Of a stretch of 64,000 bases of DNA, positions 20,808 through 30,856 are shown piece by piece. A program made the translations under genes and the position numbers. The notes beneath the pieces are model-generated. The model saw only the letters and a program-made list of their open reading frames with translations. It did not search any database and was not told the DNA's origin. Numbering within the stretch: position 1 is the first letter of the stretch; each line of letters opens with the position of its first letter. Source of the stretch: an uncultured Opitutaceae bacterium (GTDB lineage: Bacteria > Verrucomicrobiota > Verrucomicrobiia > Opitutales > Opitutaceae); the NCBI GenBank assembly GCA_937902925.1, contig CALFNN010000030.1, positions 1 to 64,000 of the forward strand. Direction: 5' to 3'.

Positions 20808-22733
20808 GTGAGCGACGACATCTATCGCCTCGACACCAAGGCCGCCGGCCCCGTCGGCGCGCTGCCGCTCAGCGGCGAAATGCTGCTCACGCAGCCCAGC
20901 GGCAATATTTTCGGCCTGACCCAAAATGCCGGCATGGGCTGGAAGCCCGAGGAGCTCTGGCGGAAACAGTTTCTCATCCTCTCGACCCAAGGCGGCCTCC
21001 GCGCCCCCGACGGCGCCCCGATCGCCCTCGGTTACCACACCGGCCATTGGGAAATCGGCGAACTCGTCCGCGCCGCCGCGGAGGAGATCCGCGCGCGCGG
21101 CGCGATTCCGTTTGCCGGTTATTGCTCCGACCCCTGCGACGGCCGCACGCAAGGAACCACAGGCATGTTCGACTCGCTGCCCTACCGCAACGACGCCGCG
21201 ACGCTCTTCCGCCGTCTTGCCCGTTCGCTGCCCACGCGCCGCGGCGTGCTCGGCGTCGCCACGTGCGACAAGGGCCTTCCCGCGATGATGATGGCGCTGG
21301 CCGGCCTGCGCGACCTGCCGTGCGTGCTCGTCCCCGGCGGGGTCACCCTGCCCCCGGAAACGGGTGAGGACGCCGGCGCCGTCCAAACGCTCGGTGCCCG
21401 CTACGCACACAAGCTGATCACGCTCGAGCAGGCCGCCGAGCTCGGCTGCCGCGCCTGCGCATCGCCCGGCGGCGGCTGCCAGTTCCTCGGCACCGCCGCG
21501 ACTTCACAGGTGGTCGCCGAGGCGCTGGGGCTCGCCTTGCCGCACACTGCGCTCGCGCCGTCCGGCCAGCCCGTGTGGCTCGACATGGCCCGCCGCTCCG
21601 CCGCCGCGCTCCTATCGCTCGAAAAACGCGGCCTCGCCTCGCGCGACATCCTCACCGACGCCGCGATCGCCAATGCCATGGCCGTCCACGCTGCGTTCGG
21701 CGGCTCGACCAATCTTCTCCTCCACATCCCGGCCATCGCCCACGCCGCGGGCCTGCGCCGGCCGACGGTCGACGACTGGATCGCCGTCAACCAGAAGGTT
21801 TCCCGGCTCGTCGACGCGCTGCCCAACGGCCCGCAGCACCACCCCACCGTCCGCGTCTTTCTCGCGGGCGGCGTGCCCGAGGTCATGCTGCACCTTCGCA
21901 CGCTCGGCGTCCTTCATCTCGACGCGCTCACCGCCACCGGCCGCACGTGGGGCGAGGAGCTCGACCTCTGGGAAAACTCCGAGCGCCGCCGCCGTTTTTG
22001 CGAACTTCTCCGTTCGCAGGACGGCGTCGATCCGGAGGACGTTATCATGGCGCCGACCGTCGCCCGCACCCGCGGCCTCACGAGCACGGTCGTGTTTCCG
22101 CGCGGCAATCTCGCGCCCGAGGGCTCGGTCATCAAGGCCACCGCCCTCGCGCCCGACACGGTCGGCGCCGACGGCGTCTACCGCCACGAAGGCCCGGTGA
22201 AGATTTTCTTCCGCGAACCCGACTCGATCGCCGCAATCAAGGATGGCCGCATCGTTGCCGGCGACGTGCTGGTCCTCGCCGGCCGCGGGCCGATGGGCAG
22301 CGGCATGGAGGAAACCTACCAGCTCACCTCGGCGCTCAAGTTCCTGCCCTTCGGCAAACACGTCGCGCTGCTCACCGACGCGCGTTTTTCCGGCGTCTCG
22401 ACGGGCGCCTGCATCGGCCACATCGGCCCGGAAGCGCTGGCCGGCGGTCCCCTCGGCCGGTTGCGCGATGGCGACCGCGTGATGATCGTCGTCGATCGCG
22501 TAAAACTCACCGGTTCGGTCGATTTCACCGGCGAAGCGGGCGAAACGTTTTCGCCGTCCGAAGGCGCCCGCCGGCTCGCCGCCCGGACGCCCAATCCCGC
22601 CCTAGCGCCCGACCCGAACCTCCCGGCCGACACGCGCCTCTGGGCGGCGCTCCAGCAGGCCAGCGGCGGCACCTGGGGCGGGTGCGTTTACGACGCTGAC
22701 GCCATCGCGAACCGGCTCAGCCTACAGGGTTGA
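20808..22733 (+). CDS. Pentonate (xylonate-type) dehydratase, YjhG/YagF family of IlvD/EDD
   Basis: This 641-residue protein aligns by eye from end to end with E. coli Yjh[17 protein letters not shown] near 28-43, [68 protein letters not shown] and [15 protein letters not shown]. The three cysteines in DPCDG, TCDKG and GGGCQ are the expected Fe-S ligands. The enzyme dehydrates D-xylonate or a related pentonate to the 2-keto-3-deoxy acid, the first of three steps encoded here in reverse gene order. It starts at GTG 20808. The sugar dehydrogenase and lactonase that make the pentonate are not in the window. Confidence 0.9.
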   Translation: MSDDIYRLDTKAAGPVGALPLSGEMLLTQPSGNIFGLTQNAGMGWKPEELWRKQFLILSTQGGLRAPDGAPIALGYHTGHWEIGELVRAAAEEIRARGAIPFAGYCSDPCDGRTQGTTGMFDSLPYRNDAATLFRRLARSLPTRRGVLGVATCDKGLPAMMMALAGLRDLPCVLVPGGVTLPPETGEDAGAVQTLGARYAHKLITLEQAAELGCRACASPGGGCQFLGTAATSQVVAEALGLALPHTALAPSGQPVWLDMARRSAAALLSLEKRGLASRDILTDAAIANAMAVHAAFGGSTNLLLHIPAIAHAAGLRRPTVDDWIAVNQKVSRLVDALPNGPQHHPTVRVFLAGGVPEVMLHLRTLGVLHLDALTATGRTWGEELDLWENSERRRRFCELLRSQDGVDPEDVIMAPTVARTRGLTSTVVFPRGNLAPEGSVIKATALAPDTVGADGVYRHEGPVKIFFREPDSIAAIKDGRIVAGDVLVLAGRGPMGSGMEETYQLTSALKFLPFGKHVALLTDARFSGVSTGACIGHIGPEALAGGPLGRLRDGDRVMIVVDRVKLTGSVDFTGEAGETFSPSEGARRLAARTPNPALAPDPNLPADTRLWAALQQASGGTWGGCVYDADAIANRLSLQG

Positions 22734-22862
22734 TTCCTCACCCGGCCGGCCGGCGTTGGAATCGGCGCAACAAAATTGAACACTTTTGCCGCGGCACGCG
22801 TCTTTCCGTTCGTTAGTTACCCGTTCTTTTTGGTAAGTTCATAGTTTGCAGTTCAAGTCGGC

Positions 22863-22892
22863 AAGGGCGCTGGGGTCACTCCCGGCGCCCTT
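22863..22892 (+). terminator. GC-rich hairpin followed by TTTT
   Basis: AAGGGCGC (22863-22870) pairs with GCGCCCTT (22885-22892) and is extended inward by GGG/CCC. ACTGTTTT follows. It lies 130 bases after the dehydratase stop and 74 bases before rsmE, so it probably ends the pentose operon. The rest of the 232-base gap has lower GC and a short TTACC/GGTAA arm but no clear promoter. Confidence 0.6.
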
Positions 22893-22965
22893 ACTGTTTT
22901 CGGGATGACGCACCGGTGCGAAGCCCGGACTTGTCACTCGGCACTCGTCACTCTCCACTTTTTTC

Positions 22966-23724
22966 ATGCCCGATTTCCGCGCCTTCTGCCAGCCGACCAC
23001 CGCCGAGCCCGCCGAACTCACGCTCTCGCCGGAGGAGTCGCACCATCTGGTCGTCGTCAACCGCGCCCGCGCCGGCGACACCGTGGTGGCTTTCGACGGC
23101 CACGGCACCGAGTGGATCTGCAAGCTCACCAGCGAGCGCAAGAACGCCGCCGTGCTTCAGGTGCGGTTCAAGCAGAAGATCAAGCCGCTGCCGTATGAGA
23201 TCACGCTCGGCCAGGCGCTGCCCAAGGGGCAGTTCATGGACGCCATTGTCCGCAAGGCCACCGAGATCGGCACGGCCCACATCGTGCCGCTCGAGAGCGA
23301 ACGCACCCAGGTCCACCTCGATGGCGACCGCTCCGACAAGAAGATTGAAAAGTGGCAGACCGCCGCGCTCGAGGCCGCGAAGCAATGTGGCAACGCGTTC
23401 CTTCCGGAAATCCAGCCGGTGCAAAACGCCACCGCGTTCATGGAATCGGCCCGCGGCTACGACCTGAAGCTCATCGCCAGTCTCCAGCCGGGCGCCAAGT
23501 CGTTGAAGACGGTGCTGGCCGCGTTCCAAGCGGCCCAGGGTCGCGCGCCCCGGAAAGTTCTCTGGCTGATCGGACCCGAGGGCGACTTTACGCCGGCCGA
23601 GATGAGTTCGTCGAAGACGTGCGGCTTCGAGCCCGTGACGCTCGGGCCGCTCGTCTTGCGCTGCGAGACGGCGGCCGCCTACGCGTTGAGCGTGCTCAGC
23701 TACGAGCTGCAAAACGCGGGCTGA
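22966..23724 (+). CDS. rsmE: 16S rRNA (uracil(1498)-N(3))-methyltransferase
   Basis: RsmE methylates N3 of U1498 in 16S rRNA using S-adenosylmethionine. The 252 residues contain an N-terminal PUA-like domain (SPEESHHLVVVNRARAGD) and a C-terminal SPOUT domain. The trefoil-knot signatures are LGQALPKGQFMDAIVRKATEIG, WLIGPEGDFTPAEM and LGPLVLRCETAAAYAL. It is a stand-alone housekeeping gene after the pentose operon terminator. Confidence 0.93.
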   Translation: MPDFRAFCQPTTAEPAELTLSPEESHHLVVVNRARAGDTVVAFDGHGTEWICKLTSERKNAAVLQVRFKQKIKPLPYEITLGQALPKGQFMDAIVRKATEIGTAHIVPLESERTQVHLDGDRSDKKIEKWQTAALEAAKQCGNAFLPEIQPVQNATAFMESARGYDLKLIASLQPGAKSLKTVLAAFQAAQGRAPRKVLWLIGPEGDFTPAEMSSSKTCGFEPVTLGPLVLRCETAAAYALSVLSYELQNAG

Positions 23725-23809
23725 GGAATTTTCCCGGGGGCGATCGCGGCCGGTTCCGCCTAAATTTTTCGGCGGGAGCGCCGATAAGTGGCGGAGAATC
23801 CCCACCGTC

Positions 23810-24757
23810 ATGCGCTTTGCCTTATTCCGCCTTGTTGCCGGTTTTGTTGTCGCCAGCCTCGTCAGTCCGCTGACTTCGTCCGCCGCGCCGAAGATCGGCG
23901 TGTTGCTCAAGGGCCACTCCGCCTTCTGGAGCGCCGTCGAGAAAGGCGCCGTCGAAGCCGGGGCCCAACTGGGCGTCGACGTTATCGTCAAGTCCCCGCT
24001 GGCCGAGTCCGACGTCTCCGTGCAAATCCAGTTGCTCAACGCGCTCGGCGCCGCGGGCATCGACGCCCTCGTGATCGCCCCGTGCAGCACCGACGCCCTC
24101 GCCGCGCCGGCCGCCGCACTCGCCGCGAAGGGCGTCAAGGTCGTCGTCATCGATACCGAACTCGCAGGCAAAGCCTCCCATGTTTTCGTCGGCACGGACC
24201 AACAGGCCGCGGGCGAAGCCGCCGGCCGGCTCCTTGCCACGCTGGTCAGCGAAAAGGACGAGGTGAGTTTCCTGAAACATTCCCAGACCAGCGGAGCGAC
24301 CGCGCTGCGCGAAGCCGGGGCGCTGACCGTGCTGCGCGAGGCCCACCCGAAGGTCGTGGTGCACGGCGATATCTACGCGAGCGCCGAGAAGGACGCCGAG
24401 CCGCAAAAAGCGAACCTTCTCCTGACGACTTATCCCGCCACCAAGGCCATCCTCGCGTCCGGCACGCCGGGCACGATGGCGATGCTGCACACGCTCGAGC
24501 AGAAAAAACTCGCGGGCGCGATCAAGCTCGTCGGCTTCGGTTTCAATCTCAACCCCGAGGTCGCGACTGCCATCGAACAGGGCGCGCTCGAGGGCTGGGT
24601 CGCGCAACTGCCAAAGGACGTCGGCGCCAAGGGCGTCGCCTCCGCGCTGGCGCTGATCAAGGGGGAAACCGTGGCGCCGGTCGTCCACACCGACTTCATC
24701 GCGATCACGAAAAGCAACCTCAAGGACCCGCAGGTCCAGGCATTGCTCGCGCTGTGA
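23810..24757 (+). CDS. Sugar-type periplasmic substrate-binding protein (RbsB-like)
   Basis: This 315-residue type I periplasmic binding protein has a Sec signal peptide (about 1-25, ending SSAA). The mature part starts KIGVLLKGHSAFWSAVEKGA and has the Rossmann-like lobe repeats of ribose/galactose-type proteins: IDALVIAPCSTDAL, VVVIDTELAG and FVGTDQQAAGEAAG. It lacks a lipobox, unlike the arabinose-type protein upstream. No ABC ATPase or permease genes adjoin it, so its ligand and partner are unknown. A GGAG at 23793 lies 13 bases before the ATG, a weak ribosome-binding site. Confidence 0.8.
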   Translation: MRFALFRLVAGFVVASLVSPLTSSAAPKIGVLLKGHSAFWSAVEKGAVEAGAQLGVDVIVKSPLAESDVSVQIQLLNALGAAGIDALVIAPCSTDALAAPAAALAAKGVKVVVIDTELAGKASHVFVGTDQQAAGEAAGRLLATLVSEKDEVSFLKHSQTSGATALREAGALTVLREAHPKVVVHGDIYASAEKDAEPQKANLLLTTYPATKAILASGTPGTMAMLHTLEQKKLAGAIKLVGFGFNLNPEVATAIEQGALEGWVAQLPKDVGAKGVASALALIKGETVAPVVHTDFIAITKSNLKDPQVQALLAL

Positions 24758-24841
24758 GGCGCGCTCCGCGCGCCGTTGAGAGTTGACCGTTGAAAGAAGC
24801 GAACGAACGCGGATGCGGCCCCGCTTCGCTCAACTTTCAAC
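24758..24841. terminator. Inverted repeats between convergent genes
   Basis: GGCGCG/CGCGCC (24758-24774) abuts the binding-protein stop codon. A second imperfect arm pairs GTTGAAAG (24789-24796) with CTTTCAAC (24834-24841), extended inward by GAAGCG/CGCTTC. The position between convergent genes suits a bidirectional terminator, although no T tract is present. TCAACTTTCAAC recurs at 54091-54102. Confidence 0.4.
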
Positions 24842-24859
24842 CGGCGTGCCGGGCCCGCG

Positions 24860-25897
24860 CTACCAAACCAGCAGTCCACCGGCGAACGTCAGGCCGGCGC
24901 CGACGCTGCAGAAGATGATCTTGTCGCCGTCGCTGAAGATCCCCTCCTCGGCCGCCCAACCGAGCGCCATCGAGACGCTCGCTGCGCTCGTGTTGCCGTA
25001 TTTCGAGATCGTCACGACGAACTTGTCGTAGGGAATCCCCACGCGCTTGCTCACCGCGGTGAGAATGCGGGCGTTCGCCTGATGCGGCACGATCCACGCG
25101 ATGTCCTCGGGCTTCAGGTTTTCGCGCGCCAGCGTCTGGTCGATCATCTCGGCGAACCCGACCACCGCATGCTTGAAAACCGAGGTGCCGTTCATCTGGA
25201 GATAGAAATGCTCCATCCCGCCGCCCTCCTGTTCGGGCCAGGGCATCTGCGCACCGCCGCCCGTCCGTTGGATCGATTCGAACTGGTCGGCGTCGCCACT
25301 CAGGCCCATCCGGTGCAACCGGTGCCCGCCCCCGCCACCCGTGAGAATCGCCGCTCCGGCGCCGTCGCCAAAAAGGAACGCCGTCTCATGGTCCTGTGGA
25401 TTCGTGATCCGCGACAGCAGCTCGGCCGTGACCACGATCACGTTTTTCGCCGTGCCCGACAGGATGAACGACCGCCCGACTTCGAGCGCGTAGAGCCACC
25501 CCGAGCAGGCCGCGTTGAGGTCGAACGCCAGCGCCCGCGGAATCCCCAGTCGCCGCGCTAGGGCGCTCGCCGCCGCCGGCACCGGCTGGTCGGGGAGAAT
25601 CGTCGCCATGATGACGCTGTCGATCTGGCTCGCGGTCATCCCCGCCTGCGCCAGCGCGTGCTGCACCGCCGTGACGGCCAGGTCGGTCGCACTCTCATCC
25701 TCGGCCGCATGGCGCCGCTCCTTGATCCCGGTCAGCCGGACAATCTCGGCCTCGGTGCGATGCGGAAACGCTTTGAGGATTTCGCTGTTGGCGCGAATGG
25801 TGGACGGCGCCGCGTGGCCCACCCCCGCGATGCAAACCGTATCGGAATTTGTGCTCAATCGACGGGGAGGAAAACCGGGCGCGGGGTGGGCGTCCAC
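24860..25897 (-). CDS. fabH: Beta-ketoacyl-ACP synthase III family protein
   Basis: FabH condenses an acyl-CoA primer with malonyl-ACP to start fatty-acid synthesis. The catalytic triad context is complete in 345 residues: LNAACSGWLYAL (Cys near 130), VPHQANARIL (His) and KYGNTSAASV (Asn). GDGAGAAIL and a GLTFAGGLLVW C-terminus fit the family. It starts at GTG 25897, directly after the TGA of the lipoyl-domain gene; a TTG about 15 codons in is possible. Being last in a run with a stand-alone lipoyl/E3-binding protein is unusual for fabH, which normally sits with plsX, fabD and fabG. A specialised acyl primer is possible (inference). Confidence 0.88.
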   Translation of the reverse strand: MDAHPAPGFPPRRLSTNSDTVCIAGVGHAAPSTIRANSEILKAFPHRTEAEIVRLTGIKERRHAAEDESATDLAVTAVQHALAQAGMTASQIDSVIMATILPDQPVPAAASALARRLGIPRALAFDLNAACSGWLYALEVGRSFILSGTAKNVIVVTAELLSRITNPQDHETAFLFGDGAGAAILTGGGGGHRLHRMGLSGDADQFESIQRTGGGAQMPWPEQEGGGMEHFYLQMNGTSVFKHAVVGFAEMIDQTLARENLKPEDIAWIVPHQANARILTAVSKRVGIPYDKFVVTISKYGNTSAASVSMALGWAAEEGIFSDGDKIIFCSVGAGLTFAGGLLVW

Positions 25898-26371
25898 TCA
25901 AGACTTCCGGGCCGCGAGGTAGGCGGTCACGTCGTCGCCTGACACGCGCCCGCCCGGGCCGGTCGCGGCGATATCGGTGATCTTGGCCGGATCGAGCCCG
26001 GCCTCCTGCACGAGCTTGGTGGCGCGGGGCGTCCATACCAGCGCGGCGGCCGGCTTGGACGCGGCGGCAGCCGACGCGGACCCCACGGCGCCTCCCTTGC
26101 TTTCGAGATGCCGGAGCGAGGCGTCCGCCGTCTCGAGTCGCAGGAACAAGGCGCCCGGCTGCAGGGTTTCGCCAGGTTTGACCGGCAAGGCGATCACCGT
26201 GCCATCGGCGGGCGCCTCGTATTCGAAGATCGATTTGTCGCTTTCGAGCTCGGCAATCTTCTGCCCCTTGGTAACCCGGTCGCCGGGGTTGGTCTTGAGG
26301 GAGACGACAATGAGTTCGTTCACGGTGGCACCCATGGAAGGCACGGGCACGTCGATGATAAAGGTTTCCAT
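25898..26371 (-). CDS. Stand-alone lipoyl domain plus E3-binding domain protein (truncated E2 type)
   Basis: This 157-residue protein looks like the first part of a 2-oxoacid dehydrogenase E2 subunit. Residues about 5-80 form a lipoyl/biotinyl domain with the modification lysine in ELESDKSIFEYEAPADG. An Ala-rich linker follows. Residues about 113-155 are a peripheral-subunit-binding domain (TPRATKLVQEAGLDPAKI, then GPGGRVSGDDVTAYL). The catalytic acyltransferase domain is absent and the frame ends cleanly. Its stop touches the fabH start codon (TGAGTG), so the two are coupled. Role unknown: it may carry a lipoyl arm for a dehydrogenase encoded elsewhere or act as an acyl-transfer partner. ATG 26371 is preceded by an in-frame GTG. 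Confidence 0.82.
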   Translation of the reverse strand: METFIIDVPVPSMGATVNELIVVSLKTNPGDRVTKGQKIAELESDKSIFEYEAPADGTVIALPVKPGETLQPGALFLRLETADASLRHLESKGGAVGSASAAAASKPAAALVWTPRATKLVQEAGLDPAKITDIAATGPGGRVSGDDVTAYLAARKS

Positions 26372-26489
26372 CACAGCAGGGTTTTGAATGCCGCGAGTGT
26401 GCGGGGTCGGGCGACTTGGTCAAGGTGCGGCGCGACCGGGCGATGGCTCCAGCGCAAGGCCGCGCCGGCCCGCACGCCGGCGACGCGCC

Positions 26490-27311
26490 TCACCCGCGGA
26501 CCGTCTTCCAAACCGCGAGGCACGACGCCAGCAGCGCGGGCAGTTCGGCGAGCGGGATCATGTTCGGGCCGTCGCTGATGGCCTTGGCCGGATTGGGATG
26601 CGTCTCGATGAACAATCCGTCCGCACCCGCGGCGAGCGCGGCCTTTGCCAGCGGCGGCACAAATTCGCGTTCCCCCGTGCTCTTGCCGCCACCGGCGCCG
26701 GGGAGCTGGACGGCGTGCGTCGCGTCGAAGATCGTCGGCAAGCCGCTGCGCTTCATGATCGCGAACGAGCGCATGTCGACCACGAGGTTTTGATAACCGA
26801 ACGTCGTGCCGCGCTCCGTCTGCCAGATCTCGCGCGCCTTTCCCTGGCGGAGCTTGCCCGTCACGTGCACCATTTCCTGCGGCGAGAGAAACTGGCCCTT
26901 CTTCACGTTCACGATGCGCCCGGTCGCGGCGGCCGCGAGCAGCAGGTCGGTCTGGCGCGAAAGGAACGCGGGGATTTGCACCACGTCGCACACCGCCGCG
27001 ACCGCGGGAACCTGCACGGACTCGTGGACGTCCGTCAGCACCGGAAACCCGAAGTCGCGCTTCACCATCGCGAGGAGTTTCAGCCCGGCCTCGAGTCCGG
27101 TGCCGCGCGCGCCGGCGAGCGAGGTGCGGTTGGCCTTGTCGAACGAGCCCTTGAACACGAACTGCAGTTCGCGGTGCCGGCGGCCGATTTTCACGAGCGC
27201 ACCGGCAACCGCGCGGCACACGCGCTCGTTCTCCAGCGAGCACGGCCCGGCGATGACGAGGAGTTTTTTGGGATTGAAGAGCATCGGTCCGAATCGGAAG
27301 TCAGAAGCCAT
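26490..27311 (-). CDS. kdsA: 3-deoxy-8-phosphooctulonate (KDO-8-P) synthase
   Basis: KdsA condenses phosphoenolpyruvate with arabinose-5-phosphate to make KDO-8-phosphate for lipopolysaccharide, which implies an LPS-bearing outer membrane. The 273 residues include [73 protein letters not shown] and [18 protein letters not shown], all family hallmarks. The start is ATG 27311 (MASDFRFG); MLFNPKK nine codons on is an alternative. It lies 31 bases after pyrG, a common pairing. Confidence 0.95.
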   Translation of the reverse strand: MASDFRFGPMLFNPKKLLVIAGPCSLENERVCRAVAGALVKIGRRHRELQFVFKGSFDKANRTSLAGARGTGLEAGLKLLAMVKRDFGFPVLTDVHESVQVPAVAAVCDVVQIPAFLSRQTDLLLAAAATGRIVNVKKGQFLSPQEMVHVTGKLRQGKAREIWQTERGTTFGYQNLVVDMRSFAIMKRSGLPTIFDATHAVQLPGAGGGKSTGEREFVPPLAKAALAAGADGLFIETHPNPAKAISDGPNMIPLAELPALLASCLAVWKTVRG

Positions 27312-27342
27312 GAAGCCGGAAATCAACCCGCGGCTTCCGAAT

Positions 27343-28986
<1,644 letters not shown>

Positions 28987-29089
28987 CTAGGTTGAAGGGC
29001 CGTGTTTTACCCCTGCAAGACAAAGTTGGAAAATCGGGCGTCGCCCCACGGGAAAAATGCCGCCCGACCCGGCGCCATCGGCCGGCCGG

Positions 29090-29326
29090 TCAGGAATTCA
29101 CCAGCAGCCACGCCGTCACCACCACGCCGCCGACCAGCACGGCCACGAGCAGCGCCAGCAGCGTCCACTTCAGTAATTTCGACAACAGCCAGAGGGCCGC
29201 CGCCAGCACCACTGTCGCACCGGCGGCCAGCAGCCAGCGCGGATGGGAGTCGAGCGAGTGGACCAAAGGGGTCGATTTGGCGAGTGCCGCGAGCAACACG
29301 CCCCCACCAAGTCGTTCCCGGAGCAT
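29090..29326 (-). CDS. Small membrane protein
   Basis: This 78-residue protein from ATG 29326 has two hydrophobic helices, about 31-47 (WLLAAGATVVLAAALWLL) and 51-75 (KWTLLALLVAVLVGG onward), separated by a short polar turn. I do not recognise a family. The frame is open further upstream, but that part overlaps the oppositely oriented conserved gene at 29412. The gene lies 109 bases upstream of pyrG on the same strand and shares an 85-base divergent region with the rightward gene. Confidence 0.5.
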   Translation of the reverse strand: MLRERLGGGVLLAALAKSTPLVHSLDSHPRWLLAAGATVVLAAALWLLSKLLKWTLLALLVAVLVGGVVVTAWLLVNS

Positions 29327-29411
29327 CGTTCCAAGCAAATAAGAAAACCCGCCCGCCCCACGCGCCGGAAAATGAATTGCCCCGCGCCGGGCCGGCCGCC
29401 CTGCTGGCGCC

Positions 29412-29798
29412 GTGCATTCGAAACCGCAACTCCTGGCCTGGGTCACCTGCGACGGCGTGCACATCGACCCCGGCTCGGGCAAGCACACGCTGCTGGGGAT
29501 ATTCTCGAATGTCCACGCGATGCAGTTTCCTTTCATCCACCCCTTCATGATCTGGTTTCTGACGCTCACCGACTGCTCGCCGGGAGTGCACCGGATGAAA
29601 ATCTCGCTGGGTTTCGGCAACGGCAATCCGCAGCCCCTGCTCGAGCGGCCGTTCGAATCGCGCAGCCCGCTGGACCGGATCAATCTCATCAACGAAATCC
29701 GCGACTTGCCGTTCCCCGCCCCGGGCGAGTATGCGCTCCTGGTCGAGATCGATGACGAACCGCTGCTCGCGACGAACATCACGATCACCACCAGCTAG
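29412..29798 (+). CDS. Conserved hypothetical protein (DUF6941-like)
   Basis: This 128-residue protein starts at GTG 29412. The N-terminus LLAWVTCDGVHIDPGSGKHT and LLGIFSNVHAMQFP, followed by beta-strand-rich sequence ending in PAPGEYALLVEIDDEPL, match small conserved proteins I associate with DUF6941; the family name is from memory. The pattern suggests a single beta-sandwich domain, and no catalytic motif is visible. It is 14 bases upstream of the PfkB kinase gene, so the pair is probably an operon. Confidence 0.6.
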   Translation: MHSKPQLLAWVTCDGVHIDPGSGKHTLLGIFSNVHAMQFPFIHPFMIWFLTLTDCSPGVHRMKISLGFGNGNPQPLLERPFESRSPLDRINLINEIRDLPFPAPGEYALLVEIDDEPLLATNITITTS

Positions 29799-29812
29799 CC
29801 CCTCTTACCTGC

Positions 29813-30829
29813 ATGGCTCAATCCGCTCCCTCGCTCGACCTCATCGGGGTCGGTGCCCCCATCATGGATGTCGTCGCCCCCGTGCCCGACTCGTTTCTCG
29901 CCCATACCGCCGGCGAGAAGGGCGGCATGGTCATGGTCGAAGCCGCCGAGATGGCGCGGCTCGTCGCGCTGCTCCCGACCCCGCCCACCCTCACGCCCGG
30001 CGGCTCGGCGGCCAACACCACCTTCAACGCCACGCGGCTCGGCCTCCGCACGGCGTTCGTCGGCAAGCTCGGCGGCGACGAACTCGCGCGCGTCTACCGC
30101 GAACGCTTCGCCGGCGCCGGGGTCGGCACCGATCGCTTCAAGGCCGGCGACCTGCCGAACGCCCGCTGCCTCATCCTCACCACGCCCGATGCCCAGCGCA
30201 CCATGCGCACGTGCCTCGGCGCCGTCCTGTCGTTCTCGCCCGACGAACTCCGCCCCGCGGATTTCGCCGGCAGCCGCCATGTCCACATCGAGGGCTACGT
30301 CGTCTTCAACCGCGCCCTCGCCGACGCCATCCTCGGGGCCGCCCGCGCCGCCGGTTGCACGATCAGCCTCGACCTCGCCTCGTTCGAGGTCGTGCGCGAA
30401 TCGCGCGACTGGCTCCTCGCCCAACTGGCCACGGGCCTCGATCTGGTGTTCGCCAACGAGGACGAGATCCGCGCCCTGTTTCCCGACCACGCCGGCGCGG
30501 ATTACGCGGCCCTCGCGCGACGCCTCGCCAGCCACGGTTGCACGGCCGCCGTGAAGCTCGGGCGCGATGGCGCGTGGGTCGCACGGGGCGACGAGTTGCA
30601 CCGCATCGCGCCCCTTGTCGTCACCGACGCCATCGACAGCAACGGCGCCGGCGATGCGTGGGCGGCGGGATTTCTCTCCGCTTATCTTCGCGGCCGTCCA
30701 CTGCCAGTCTGTGGCGCGGTGGCCTCGATTCTCGGGGCCGAGACGGTGCGCCACCTCGGCGCGATCATTCCCGATCCGGTCTGGCCGGAAGTAGCCGCCC
30801 GCGTGCAGCGACTGGCCGACGCGCGCTGA
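29813..30829 (+). CDS. PfkB-family carbohydrate/nucleoside kinase
   Basis: This 338-residue ribokinase-fold kinase has LDLIGVGAPIMDVVAPV at the N-terminus, GGSAANTTFNATRLGL (substrate/lid region, first PfkB signature), VFANEDEIRALF, and the second signature TDAIDSNGAGDAWAAGF with the catalytic Asp in NGAGD. The usual DTTGAGD reads DSNGAGD. The overall look is closest to adenosine-kinase-like PfkB proteins, but substrate cannot be fixed. 2-keto-3-deoxygluconate, which the pectin island would produce, is an alternative, although the gene is not within that island. Confidence 0.85.
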   Translation: MAQSAPSLDLIGVGAPIMDVVAPVPDSFLAHTAGEKGGMVMVEAAEMARLVALLPTPPTLTPGGSAANTTFNATRLGLRTAFVGKLGGDELARVYRERFAGAGVGTDRFKAGDLPNARCLILTTPDAQRTMRTCLGAVLSFSPDELRPADFAGSRHVHIEGYVVFNRALADAILGAARAAGCTISLDLASFEVVRESRDWLLAQLATGLDLVFANEDEIRALFPDHAGADYAALARRLASHGCTAAVKLGRDGAWVARGDELHRIAPLVVTDAIDSNGAGDAWAAGFLSAYLRGRPLPVCGAVASILGAETVRHLGAIIPDPVWPEVAARVQRLADAR

Positions 30830-30856
30830 GTTCTGGCCGACGGCCGGCCGGAGCCG

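Noticed and set aside
29327-29791. Upstream extension of the small membrane protein frame
   Set aside because: It overlaps the conserved rightward gene at 29412-29798 almost completely and adds no recognisable domain.
29813-30829. Assignment of the PfkB kinase as 2-keto-3-deoxygluconate kinase of the pectin pathway
   Set aside because: It is about 9 kb from the pectin island, paired with an unrelated hypothetical gene, and its motifs look closer to adenosine-kinase-like PfkB proteins.
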